Assembly: GCA_013178185.1 (NCBI GenBank)
Contig: JABLXC010000009.1
Span: 1-64,000 of the forward strand
DNA from: Anaerolineae bacterium
GTDB lineage: Bacteria > Chloroflexota > Anaerolineae > Anaerolineales > Anaerolineaceae
Length of the DNA: 64,000 bases
Direction of reading: 5' to 3'
Positions 8,054 through 16,365 of this stretch are shown in pieces. Each line of letters opens with the position of its first letter. The first letter of the stretch is position 1. The notes under the pieces are model-generated. The model worked only from the letters and a program-made list of their open reading frames with translations. It did no database searches and had not been told where the DNA came from. A program made the translations under genes and the position numbers.

Positions 8054-8983
8054 TTAATTTCCCTCCTTTTCGAAGGGGATTCCTAATGCTCTTGGTTGCA
8101 GAGAACGCCCATGTGAAATGATTAGCGCGATAAAGGTGACAACATAGGGTAAAATCTGGAGAAACTGGTAAGGGATGATAGTTTGAGCAGCCTGGAGGCG
8201 GAGCTGTAGTGCAAAAGTAGAACCGAAGAGCAGTCCGGCCAGCCAGACATAAACCGGATTCCACCGCCCAAAGGCGACCATCGCTAAAGCGATGAAGCCG
8301 CGGCCGGCGGTCATATTCTCTACGAACTGGTTGGCGTGAGCGATGGGTAGATATGCGCCGCCTATGCCTGCCAGTATAGACGCAAAAATTACAGCGCCAT
8401 ACCGTATGTGGACAACTCTGATTCCTAAAGATTCGACTGCATGAGGATGCTCACCGGTGCCGCGCAAGACCAGACCGAGGGAGGTTTTGTAAAGGATAAT
8501 TGCGGCCAGGGGAACCAATAAATAGGTGCCATAAACGAGAATGTTTTGATCAAATAAAGAAGGACCCAAGAGGGGAATGTCTTTCAAGGCAGGGATAGGG
8601 AGTTGCTGGAAAGTGCGCACTGGCTGAGCCTTCCGGGTTTGCGCGAAAAGAATTCTGAAAAGATACCCCGAGATGCCGACGCCCACCAGATTTAGCGCTG
8701 TACCGATGATCACCTGGTTGGCCTTAATCGTGATGGTCAGGTAGGCAAAGATTACACCAAAGAGAGCAGTAACCAGGATGGCATAAACAACCGCCAGCAA
8801 CAAGTTGTTTGTGTAATATACGGTGGCATAAGCGGTGAATGCCCCGATCAGCATATAGCCTTCCAGGCCAATGTTGATGATGCCGGCTTTTTCTGAAAAA
8901 GTTTCACCGATACCCGCATAAATCAGCGGGGTTGCCATGCGTAAGGTGGCCTGGAGTAAGATTTGTATGGATAAAATGTCCAT
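8054..8983 (-). CDS. Nucleoside-type ABC transporter permease 2 (YufQ-like)
   Basis: A 309-residue membrane protein of the BPD_transp_2 family, with some eight to ten hydrophobic segments. It contains ..GIGETFSEKAGIINIGLEGYMLIGAF.., the family's conserved region, and ..GLVLRGTGEHPHAVESLGI... It forms a heterodimeric channel with the permease at 8987-10102. ATG at 8983 after GGGAGCTAAGAG; 3 bp separate it from the preceding stop. Homologous to the permease at 55829-56776. Confidence 0.92.
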   Translation of the reverse strand: MDILSIQILLQATLRMATPLIYAGIGETFSEKAGIINIGLEGYMLIGAFTAYATVYYTNNLLLAVVYAILVTALFGVIFAYLTITIKANQVIIGTALNLVGVGISGYLFRILFAQTRKAQPVRTFQQLPIPALKDIPLLGPSLFDQNILVYGTYLLVPLAAIILYKTSLGLVLRGTGEHPHAVESLGIRVVHIRYGAVIFASILAGIGGAYLPIAHANQFVENMTAGRGFIALAMVAFGRWNPVYVWLAGLLFGSTFALQLRLQAAQTIIPYQFLQILPYVVTFIALIISHGRSLQPRALGIPFEKEGN

Positions 8984-8986
8984 CTC

Positions 8987-10102
8987 TTAGCTCCCTGTAG
9001 TGGGTACCGCTTCGGCTCTGTCAGCGATCTTCTCGCTGGCTACCTTACGGCTGAGAAGACTGAATGCGATGATAAAAGCTATGGCCAGACCCTGAATGAT
9101 CTTAAACAGAACGCTTGGGATGCGGGCATTCATCTGCATCAGTTCTGAACTGGCGCGGAGCGCCCCGAAAAGGAAACCTGACAAAATTGTTCCCAGAGGA
9201 TTGTTGGAGGCGAGGAGCGCCACGGCAATGCCATCAAAGCCGTAGCCCGGAGAGATGGTGGCGAACATACGCCAGGTGAGGCCGCTGACCTCAATCGCTC
9301 CGGCAAGACCAGCGGCGCCGCCGCTCAGCAGCATGGCGATGATAATACTCTGGTTGACCTTCATGCCAGCATAACGGGCAGTCTCAGGGTTTTGACCAAC
9401 GGTGCGAATGGCGTAGCCTAATGGGGTGCGGAACAAGATAATTGCAGCAATGATTGCGACAAGAACGGCGATGAGGAAACCAATATTCAGACGAGTTGGG
9501 GGGAGAATGTTTGGCAAGCGGGCAGCGACCACTATTTCATCAGTTTGGGGGAACACTTTTTTGGCTTCCTGCATTGGGCCCGTTACCAGAAAACTGGTGA
9601 GACCAATCATGATGTAATTAAGCATGATCGTCGAAACCACTTCGTTCACTTTGAGTCTGACTTTCAGCCAGCCTGGGATAACTGCCCATGCTCCTCCACC
9701 AATAAACCCAGCCAGAAAAACAACGCTGATTGTCAAAAAGGGTGGGAGACCTGCAAGATGGATCCCAACCCAGGTCGCGAGAACAGCGCCAGCATAAAAT
9801 TGACCTTCGGCACCAATGTTCCAGACGCCGCAGCGGAAAGCAACCGCGATGCCAGTTCCAACGAGAATCAGGGGTGTTGATTTTAACAGCACTTCGGTGA
9901 AGACTCTCGAGTTCCCGAATACGCCTTCCCACATGTATCTATAGGCTGTAACCGGATTGTACCCAGTAATGACCAAAAGGACGGCGCTGATCAATAAAGT
10001 TAAAGCCAGCGCAAGCAGCGGAAGGATGATCGCTTGCTGCAGCATCGGCGGGAAAAAATTGATCAGCCTGAAAAATGAAAAAGGTTTCGTTTTTGCAGTC
10101 AC
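8987..10102 (-). CDS. Nucleoside-type ABC transporter permease 1 (YufP-like)
   Basis: A 371-residue multi-pass permease. The region ..GTGIAVAFRCGVWNIGAEGQFYAGAVLATW.. is the hallmark of the RbsC/YufP branch, and ..RTVGQNPETARYAGM.. is the cytoplasmic coupling loop. Start codon GTG at 10102, preceded by AAGG. It follows the BMP gene after a 162-bp gap holding a strong hairpin. Homologous to 54759-55832. Confidence 0.9.
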   Translation of the reverse strand: MTAKTKPFSFFRLINFFPPMLQQAIILPLLALALTLLISAVLLVITGYNPVTAYRYMWEGVFGNSRVFTEVLLKSTPLILVGTGIAVAFRCGVWNIGAEGQFYAGAVLATWVGIHLAGLPPFLTISVVFLAGFIGGGAWAVIPGWLKVRLKVNEVVSTIMLNYIMIGLTSFLVTGPMQEAKKVFPQTDEIVVAARLPNILPPTRLNIGFLIAVLVAIIAAIILFRTPLGYAIRTVGQNPETARYAGMKVNQSIIIAMLLSGGAAGLAGAIEVSGLTWRMFATISPGYGFDGIAVALLASNNPLGTILSGFLFGALRASSELMQMNARIPSVLFKIIQGLAIAFIIAFSLLSRKVASEKIADRAEAVPTTGS

Positions 10103-10217
10103 TTTATCAACCTTATATCCCCAAGTTTAACGAAGCAACCTCAAATTTAGAGTTCGAAATGAGATTGCTTCGTTTTCATACGGTGTGTTTTTCTTTCCAA
10201 AAGTCGGTGGCCTTTTA

Positions 10218-10251
10218 CCATGCACCCCGGAAAACATGCCGGGGTGCATGG
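10218..10251 (-). terminator. Perfect 13-bp hairpin behind the BMP lipoprotein gene
   Basis: CCATGCACCCCGG (10218-10230) pairs perfectly with CCGGGGTGCATGG (10239-10251) over an 8-nt loop, 13 bp after the BMP stop on the minus strand. No long T tract follows, so it probably protects or partly terminates the message and raises binding protein over permease levels. Confidence 0.65.
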
Positions 10252-10264
10252 AGATGAAACGTAA

Positions 10265-11362
10265 CTATTTTCTAGTATAGTCGCCGTTGACGAGAATTTC
10301 GCCGGATTTGATCTTGGCAGCCGCTTCGTCCACCAGCGCCTGAATTTCTGGAGTGATGAGGTGCTGGGTTTTGGGATTGTAGGACATATAAACGGCATCT
10401 TCATTCTTGAGGGTCAAGACGATAGGCTGGTTGCCTACGAAGGTGCCGTCTTTTACAGATTTGGCGATGGTGAGGAAGGATGCAGGGTAATCGATAACGC
10501 CATTCGCCAGGACATAATCTGGGGCTTCGGAGGTCTGATCTGCGTTCAGGCCGGCGGTCCAAATTTTATTCTCATTGGCAACCTGGAACACACCCGTGCC
10601 AGCAATGTTGGCATTGCCGACAATGAAATCGGCGCCTTCGGCAACTGCCGCCAGGGCAGCTTCTTTGGCAGCGCCAACATCTTCCCAGCTATTGATGTAG
10701 GTAATGGTTAAGGAGTTGCCTTCAACCGTCTCAAAACCTTGCTTCAGGCCTTCGTAAGGACCCTGGATCGCGGGGATTTGCATACCGCCGATGTAGGCGC
10801 CTTTACCGGTTTTGGAAATGTGACCAGCGATGATGCCTACAAGATACAGGGGTTCCCAGAGCGCCATGACAACTGGGCCATAATTGGGGCCGAATTTCTC
10901 GCCGCCAGAGGTAACAAAAACGGTATCAGGGAAGTTGGGGGCCACTTTTTCTACGGCATCCTGGAACTGGTAGCCATGTGCAATGACGAACTGGTAACCC
11001 TGGCTGGCGTAATCTGTGAGGGCTTTCTCAAATTCTGCAGGAGACTCGGCCACTTCAACGTAGCTGATTTCTGCGCCCATCTCTTTTTCGATTTTGAGCA
11101 GGCTGTCATAGGCAAGTTGGTTCCAGCCTTGATCATTGACGGGGCCAGGAGAAAGCAGACCGACTTTAAATGGTTTTTCTTCTGCAGCTGGCGCGGCTGG
11201 AGCTTCGGTCGCCTTTTCTTCGGCCGCGGGCGCTGCTGGGGCAGCCGTATCGGCGGGTGCAGCCGGAGCTTCAGTGGCTGCGGGGGCGCACTGGGCGAGC
11301 AGCATGGAAAGCATCACCACGACTGCAACCAGAACCCATGATTTGCTTTTGATTGTAAACAT
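10265..11362 (-). CDS. BMP-family (basic membrane protein/PnrA) nucleoside-binding lipoprotein
   Basis: A 365-residue lipoprotein with lipobox LLAQC (Cys25), followed by a repetitive Ala/Pro/Glu/Thr linker to about residue 65. The mature domain opens KVGLLSPGPVNDQGWNQLAYDSL, which is the PnrA/Bmp signature. Characterised members bind purine or other nucleosides. It is encoded 21 bp after the Mer-like gene and before two permeases and the ATPase, so the transporter is part of the same operon as the E1/Mch/LLM enzymes. ATG at 11362 after AGAGGAG. The exact ligand is not provable from sequence. Confidence 0.9.
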   Translation of the reverse strand: MFTIKSKSWVLVAVVVMLSMLLAQCAPAATEAPAAPADTAAPAAPAAEEKATEAPAAPAAEEKPFKVGLLSPGPVNDQGWNQLAYDSLLKIEKEMGAEISYVEVAESPAEFEKALTDYASQGYQFVIAHGYQFQDAVEKVAPNFPDTVFVTSGGEKFGPNYGPVVMALWEPLYLVGIIAGHISKTGKGAYIGGMQIPAIQGPYEGLKQGFETVEGNSLTITYINSWEDVGAAKEAALAAVAEGADFIVGNANIAGTGVFQVANENKIWTAGLNADQTSEAPDYVLANGVIDYPASFLTIAKSVKDGTFVGNQPIVLTLKNEDAVYMSYNPKTQHLITPEIQALVDEAAAKIKSGEILVNGDYTRK

Positions 11363-11383
11363 TTTTTCTCCTCTTTTTTAATT

Positions 11384-12349
11384 TTACAGGTTGCTAAAGA
11401 TTAATTTGACATCTTGCATCAAGCGGATATTCGCATCCAGGCCACCGGAGGGAATATTGAGCATAAAAATATCTAGATTATTTTCCTGTGTCACCTCCTT
11501 TACAGTTGCGGTACATTCTTCTGGAGTTCCAGCGATCTGATACCGCCTGATCATTTCCGGCGTGATCAGCTTCGCGGCTTCTGCAGCCCCGCCTCTTGCC
11601 ATAGCTTCACGGATATTCTTCAGATCTTGAGAGGTGAGGCCAAGCATCTTTTGCTGACGTGGAGGGGTATCCAGAATGACAAAGCCGTATACCATCGCCG
11701 CTTCTCTCATCAAATCTTCTGTATAAGCGATGCGGTCAAGATAGATACGCTGCGGACGACGATTTACCCTGGCGGCGCTTTCATCCACGATTTTAAAGGC
11801 TGTAGGAAGATCCGCTTTTACCATTAACATTGCGCCATCGGCCAGCCTTCCAGTCAGGTCAAGCATCTTATCGCCGCGAGCGGCTACCCAAATGGGGATA
11901 TTCTGAGGGCCAAGATGGCATTGGGCTTTCTCGAGGGAATAATGATTTCCCTTCCAGGTGACCATTTCGCCTGACCAGAGTTGTCGCATGATCTGAATGG
12001 TTTCTTCGGTGATCGCGAGGGGCGCCTCCCTGGGAATGCCCATTGGGTTCAAAACCATCGAGCCGCCTGCAACCAGGTTGACAAAAGCCCTACCTCCAGA
12101 AAGGGTGTTGAGGGTGGCCAGCGCGATAGCTGTGACTGCAGGATGGCGTGTGTACCCATTGGTCACCGGGCCAAGCCGGATTTTTGAGGTCTTACAGGCT
12201 GCTGTGCCTAGGGTAACATAAACATCCGGGGTGAAACCCTCATCGCACAAAAGGCAGTATTCGTAGCCCAAATCTTCTGCAACGCGGATCGTCTCGATAG
12301 CTTCCTCGGCCGGCATCATCGGGATAATATGGATTCCTAACTTTGTCAT
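11384..12349 (-). CDS. LLM-class oxidoreductase, Mer-like (methylene-tetrahydromethanopterin reductase family)
   Basis: A 321-residue luciferase-like TIM barrel. The N-terminus MTKLGIHIIPMMPAEEAIE, ..SKIRLGPVTNGYTRHPAVTA.., ..LSGGRAFVNLVAGGS.. and ..WKGNHYSLEKA.. follow the F420-dependent methylene-H4MPT reductase (Mer) pattern closely, with the family's typical length. Known Mer reduces methylene-H4MPT with reduced F420; whether this protein uses F420 or FMN, and which pterin, is unknown. Its ATG overlaps the stop of the Mch homologue (ATGA), so the two are translationally coupled, which supports a shared C1 pathway. A broken copy lies at 5993-6273 and a paralogue at 20381-21358. Confidence 0.82.
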   Translation of the reverse strand: MTKLGIHIIPMMPAEEAIETIRVAEDLGYEYCLLCDEGFTPDVYVTLGTAACKTSKIRLGPVTNGYTRHPAVTAIALATLNTLSGGRAFVNLVAGGSMVLNPMGIPREAPLAITEETIQIMRQLWSGEMVTWKGNHYSLEKAQCHLGPQNIPIWVAARGDKMLDLTGRLADGAMLMVKADLPTAFKIVDESAARVNRRPQRIYLDRIAYTEDLMREAAMVYGFVILDTPPRQQKMLGLTSQDLKNIREAMARGGAAEAAKLITPEMIRRYQIAGTPEECTATVKEVTQENNLDIFMLNIPSGGLDANIRLMQDVKLIFSNL

Positions 12350-13305
12350 GGTTGTTCTCCAAAATAGGACTGGAGCAGGATGTTGTAAGCAATCTCCCCT
12401 GCTCGGAAAGTGTGACCGGTCGTCATATTGTTGATCTGGACGGCGGCAGGCGAGTGCAAATCCAGAGGGATGTTATAAAAGTCACGACCGGCTTCTTCGT
12501 AGATTTCAACAAAAGGACGGCCAAAGGCGCTGGAAGCAGAGGAGACGATCTTGTGGATTACTTCTTTGACAGCCTCATCGGTTGATTCGACATGGAGCGT
12601 GGCGATGCCGCCGTAAAGGAGAGCGTCATTGATCCAGCCGAATGCCTGGACTTCGTTGTTGCTCAACGGCGGAATGACGCAATAGCCTTCGGCGAGTTTG
12701 ACTGCGTTTACATCAAATCCTTCTTCATCCAGCCGGTGCAAGGTTTGCTCGATGATTCGGGCAGAAACCTGGATGGCAGTCGCCAGACTGGCACTTGCAG
12801 CGACCAGGATATAAAGATTCTCTGGTTTGATCCCGCAGGATTCTGCGATGGCGTTAGCCGTTTCAACCGTGATTGGAACCGGAGTCTGAATTGCAAGCAC
12901 CCCTTCATGGTATTGGTCGCGATAGGGTATTAACTCCATATAATGGTCGGGATTCTTGTTCAAGGAGCGAGCCGGGCCAGCGCCAATAGGAGCGTCCTTT
13001 TTGGCTTCCAACCGCCATCCTGCGATTTGGGAACCCAGACAGGCCTCCATCGGAAGGTCAACCAGCACGCGCACCCCATGCAGATTGTATTTCCCGACTG
13101 GAAAGTCTTCAAAAGTAACTTCACCAATCCCCCCTAACGTGATGAGCGTATAATATTTACCGGCAACCCAGCCTCCCCGAGCTTTGAGCCCCATATCCAG
13201 GATTGTAGTTCCATTTGGAAGCCTGGTAACTTCTGCTCCAATAGCTTCTGGAGCCTCCATGATTTTGCGGACGATTTTCATCGCCTCGCGGTTGATACTT
13301 AGCAT
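12346..13305 (-). CDS. mch: Methenyltetrahydromethanopterin cyclohydrolase (Mch) homologue
   Basis: A 319-residue protein aligned by eye with Mch along its whole length: ..NGTTILDMGLKARGGWVAG.. near the N-terminus, ..GSQIAGW.., ..GAGPARSL.., ..PENLYILVAASASLATAIQVSARI.., ..NDALLYGG.. and ..FGRPFVEIYEEAGRDFYNIP... Mch interconverts formyl- and methenyl-tetrahydromethanopterin in archaea and methylotrophic bacteria. Finding it next to a Mer-like protein suggests pterin-bound C1 chemistry here; whether the pterin is H4MPT or folate is open. ATG at 13305 is preferred to a TTG at 13311, because GGGAGGG lies 9 bp before it. It is followed by an ATGA overlap with the LLM gene. Confidence 0.82.
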   Translation of the reverse strand: MLSINREAMKIVRKIMEAPEAIGAEVTRLPNGTTILDMGLKARGGWVAGKYYTLITLGGIGEVTFEDFPVGKYNLHGVRVLVDLPMEACLGSQIAGWRLEAKKDAPIGAGPARSLNKNPDHYMELIPYRDQYHEGVLAIQTPVPITVETANAIAESCGIKPENLYILVAASASLATAIQVSARIIEQTLHRLDEEGFDVNAVKLAEGYCVIPPLSNNEVQAFGWINDALLYGGIATLHVESTDEAVKEVIHKIVSSASSAFGRPFVEIYEEAGRDFYNIPLDLHSPAAVQINNMTTGHTFRAGEIAYNILLQSYFGEQP

Positions 13306-13322
13306 CCCCAAAACCCTCCCAC

Positions 13323-14114
13323 TTATTTTTTCGCGACCGGGCCCGCTTCGCGCGCGGCCAGGCCATAATCGACTGCGAGAATTTCGCCATTAATATAACT
13401 TGCCAGATCAGATGCCAGAAACAAAGCGGCATTGGCGATATCTTCTGGTTCGCCAAAACGGCCCCCAGGGATATGTCGTTCTACTTCAGCCCTGAGCTCG
13501 GGGTCCGTAAAGCCCGCTAACATTGCATCTGTCCGGATCAAACCCGGCGAGATGGCATTGACCCGGATATTGAAAGGGGCCAGGTCGAGCGCCATTGCGC
13601 GGGTTAACGCTTCAACAGCGCCTTTTGAAGCGCAGTAAGCGGTTCGGTTTGGGACGGCGCGTCCCGCCAGAATTGAGCTGATGTGAATGATGCAGCCCTT
13701 TTTTCGTTTTGCCATGACGGTTGCCGCCATCTGGCTGAGATAATAGAGTCCCCTGACGTTGGTATTGAAGACAGCGTCTAGCTCATCCAGGGTTACATTC
13801 AAAAAGTGATTGCGGTTGAACGAAGCGGCGTTGTTGACAAGCACCTCTATGGGACCAGCCTCGTGTTCAACGCTCTCGATCAGTTCTTGGGCGGATTCGG
13901 GTTTGCTGATGTCGGCTTTTTTGACCAGCCCGGTTCCACCGCTTGCTTTGACCAGTTCTAAAGTTTCTTTCGCTCCCGCGTCGTTGCTGTGGTAATTGAT
14001 GACAACGGTCGCGCCGTGTTTTCCGAAAACCTGAGCGGTAGCCCTGCCGATCCCTTGCGAAGCGCCAGTGACTAAGACAATTTTATTTTTGAATTGTATT
14101 GTCGAATTGACCAT
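13323..14114 (-). CDS. Short-chain dehydrogenase/reductase (FabG-like SDR)
   Basis: A 263-residue classical SDR: NAD(P)-binding VTGASQGIGRA near residue 15, NNAAS motif, catalytic Ser in ISSILAGR, and YCASK with the catalytic Tyr and Lys. It would oxidise or reduce an alcohol/ketone substrate of the pathway. The ATG at 14114 lies 2 bp after the lipoyl gene stop. A close paralogue opens the divergent cluster at 17340. Substrate unknown; acetoin-like or hydroxyacyl compounds are possible given the E1 neighbours. Confidence 0.85.
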   Translation of the reverse strand: MVNSTIQFKNKIVLVTGASQGIGRATAQVFGKHGATVVINYHSNDAGAKETLELVKASGGTGLVKKADISKPESAQELIESVEHEAGPIEVLVNNAASFNRNHFLNVTLDELDAVFNTNVRGLYYLSQMAATVMAKRKKGCIIHISSILAGRAVPNRTAYCASKGAVEALTRAMALDLAPFNIRVNAISPGLIRTDAMLAGFTDPELRAEVERHIPGGRFGEPEDIANAALFLASDLASYINGEILAVDYGLAAREAGPVAKK

Positions 14115-14116
14115 TA

Positions 14117-14365
14117 TTATCCAGCCTCTTCGATAACGCACAGAACCTCACCCACTTTGATCGATTCTGTCCCGGCCGTAAACATGAGTTTTGTAACAAC
14201 ACCATTGACTGGCGATTCCAGTTCGTTGCTCACTTTATCTGTTTCAACCATAGCGATCACCTGTCCTGCAGAGACACGTTCTCCTTCATTTACCATCCAC
14301 TCGACGAGCGTGCCTTCCTCCATCGTCAGACCCCATTTGGGAAGCGTTACTTCTACAAGCGCCAT
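14117..14365 (-). CDS. Free-standing lipoyl (biotinyl/lipoyl-attachment) domain protein
   Basis: An 82-residue single domain with the lipoyl hairpin ..AMVETDKVSNELESPVNG.., where Lys44 is the attachment residue (DKV rather than the biotin-type MKM). This is the N-terminal domain of an E2 acyltransferase of 2-oxoacid dehydrogenases, but there is no subunit-binding domain and no catalytic domain, in this frame or nearby. It sits directly downstream of E1 beta, so it probably accepts the acyl group from E1 and acts as a mobile carrier like glycine-cleavage H protein. ATG preceded by AGGAGG. Confidence 0.85.
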   Translation of the reverse strand: MALVEVTLPKWGLTMEEGTLVEWMVNEGERVSAGQVIAMVETDKVSNELESPVNGVVTKLMFTAGTESIKVGEVLCVIEEAG

Positions 14366-14383
14366 TCTTTTCCTCCTGTGGTT

Positions 14384-15361
14384 CTATTTACCGCAAACCT
14401 TCAGAATGCCCTGCTTAACGCGGTCTTTGTCTGGAAGGATCAGCTTTTCTAGCGGAAGAGAGAAGGGGATGGGGGTGTCAAGGCCGCACACACGCATTAC
14501 TGGCGCTTTGAGGTAAGAAAAAGCCTCCTCAGAAATCACGGCTGAGACGTCGGCGGCTAAACCTCCGATTTTGGGGGCTTCATTTACAACTATTGCGCGT
14601 CCGGTACGGGCAACTGATTCTAATACCGTTTGATGATCCCAAGGCCTGAGGGTGCGCAAGTCAATCACTTCCACGGAGACCCCTTCCGCTTCCAGTTCAT
14701 TGGCAGCTGCCATGGCGTCGTACAGCGTTTTCATGCTGGTTACCACGGTGATATCTTTTCCTGGGCGCACCACTTTAGCCTTACGCAACGGGACGGTATA
14801 TTTGCCTTCGGGCACCTCTCCCTTCTGGCGGTAAAGCGCTTTGTGCTCCAAGAAAAGGATGGGGTTGTCGTCTTCGATGCTGGCGATCAATAAACCTTTG
14901 GCGTCATGGGGATTGGAAGGGGCAACAATCACCAGGCCAGGGACGTTCATGAACCAGCCTTCGATTTGCTGAGAGTGGTGCGGGCCGCCACCAAAGCCGC
15001 CGCCGCAGGCTGTCCGGATTACAATGGGAGCGCGGAACTGGCCATCGAACATGTAATGAACTTTCGCAGCATTATTGACAACCTGGTCATAGCAAGTGCC
15101 GATAAAATCGGCAAACATGATCTCTGCTACCGGCCGCATTCCCACCATGGCTGATCCAACAGCTGCTCCGATAATGGCAGCTTCAGAAAGCGGGGTGTCG
15201 CGCACGCGCTCGCCGCCGAACTCATCATAAAGGCCGCGCGTCACGCCAAAATCGCCGCCCATTTTTCCAATATCTTCTCCCAAACAATAAACTCGTTGAT
15301 CCTCGGCCATCATCAGGCCCAAGGCGTCATTCAGCGCCTGTACCGTTGTTATGACTGCCAT
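14384..15361 (-). CDS. TPP-dependent 2-oxoacid/acetoin dehydrogenase E1 beta subunit
   Basis: A 325-residue transketolase-like beta subunit: ..YCLGEDIGKMGGDFGVTRGL.., ..PLSEAAIIGAAVGSAM.., ..GGGFGGGPHHSQ.. and the C-terminal ..DLRTLRPWD.. are typical of pyruvate/acetoin dehydrogenase E1 beta. With E1 alpha it decarboxylates a 2-oxo acid or cleaves an acetoin-like substrate and transfers the acyl group to lipoate. The ATG at 15361 is set by GGGAGG 7 bp upstream and lies just before the E1 alpha stop. Close paralogue at 19116-20096. Confidence 0.9.
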   Translation of the reverse strand: MAVITTVQALNDALGLMMAEDQRVYCLGEDIGKMGGDFGVTRGLYDEFGGERVRDTPLSEAAIIGAAVGSAMVGMRPVAEIMFADFIGTCYDQVVNNAAKVHYMFDGQFRAPIVIRTACGGGFGGGPHHSQQIEGWFMNVPGLVIVAPSNPHDAKGLLIASIEDDNPILFLEHKALYRQKGEVPEGKYTVPLRKAKVVRPGKDITVVTSMKTLYDAMAAANELEAEGVSVEVIDLRTLRPWDHQTVLESVARTGRAIVVNEAPKIGGLAADVSAVISEEAFSYLKAPVMRVCGLDTPIPFSLPLEKLILPDKDRVKQGILKVCGK

Positions 15362-16332
15362 GACTCTACCTCCCATCCGATGTATACATTGGCGGTCGCT
15401 TTAGCGGGGTCGGGCAAGGGGCTATTCTGAGCATAAGATACCCATTCCTCAATTTCTGCTTCCGCTTCTTTCTCGATTGCATCCAACTGCTCTGGGCTGG
15501 CAATTCCTTTCTTGAGCAGATCGGCTTTTGCCAGGGCGATGGGTTCGTGGTCTTCTTTGTAGTACTTGACCTCTTCTGCTGGACGGAACTCGCCGCTGAA
15601 CATACCCTGCCAGCGCCAGGTCTTGTATTCCACAAAATAGGGGCCTTTGCCGGCTCGGATGTGTGCTACGGCTTCTTGGGTGGCCTGGAAAGATGCCAGT
15701 ACGTCATTGCCATCCACCTGAACGGCTGGGATCTTGTAGCTTTTGGCAAAATCCACCAGGTCTTCGGTGGCGTGACTGAACCCAACCGGCGTCGAGATCG
15801 CGTATCCATTGTTCACGCAGATGAAAAATACTGGCGCTTTCCACACACTGGCGAGGTTCATGCTTTCATGCCACTCCCCGCGCCCAGAGGTGCCGTCGCC
15901 CACCACCACAGCCGAGACGTTGTTTTTGCCCTGCATCTTCCAACCCAGGGCGACTCCCAGCGCCGTAACCATATAAGATCCTTGCACGCCGTTATCGCCA
16001 AAATTGTTGACGCTGGCGTCGGCAGAGTGCAACGATCCACCTTTGCCGCTGCAAATACCGGTGGCACGGCCGAATAGCTCGGCCATAATTTTCTTGCCAG
16101 GAGTGCCTTTGAGGAACAATAAGCCATGGCAGCGGTGATCTGGGAAGATACCGTCTTCCTTGCGCAACGAGTGCGCAATTGCCGCTAAGGTGGCCTCTTG
16201 TCCAAGTCCTACGTGCAACATGCCGGGTACCTTGCCGCGTTTGAACTCGCGTTCAAGCGCTTGCTCAAATTTGCGTACCCGCCACATATCCCGGAACAAG
16301 GCTAAGTATTGATCGGGACTGACTTCAGGCAT
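15349..16332 (-). CDS. TPP-dependent 2-oxoacid/acetoin dehydrogenase E1 alpha subunit
   Basis: A 327-residue alpha subunit. The thiamine-diphosphate motif GDG..NN is present (..VVVGDGTSGRGEWHES.. to ..FICVNNGYAIS..), and ..FPDHRCHGLLF.. and ..SGKGGSLHSAD.. match acetoin dehydrogenase-type E1 alpha. It forms a heterotetramer with E1 beta, whose gene overlaps it by 13 bp. ATG at 16332 follows AAAGG. It begins 33 bp after the regulator gene, so it is the first structural gene of the operon. Confidence 0.9.
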   Translation of the reverse strand: MPEVSPDQYLALFRDMWRVRKFEQALEREFKRGKVPGMLHVGLGQEATLAAIAHSLRKEDGIFPDHRCHGLLFLKGTPGKKIMAELFGRATGICSGKGGSLHSADASVNNFGDNGVQGSYMVTALGVALGWKMQGKNNVSAVVVGDGTSGRGEWHESMNLASVWKAPVFFICVNNGYAISTPVGFSHATEDLVDFAKSYKIPAVQVDGNDVLASFQATQEAVAHIRAGKGPYFVEYKTWRWQGMFSGEFRPAEEVKYYKEDHEPIALAKADLLKKGIASPEQLDAIEKEAEAEIEEWVSYAQNSPLPDPAKATANVYIGWEVESWQS

Positions 16333-16365
16333 AATACGATTCCTTTCGCTTTGTGTTTATTGAGA

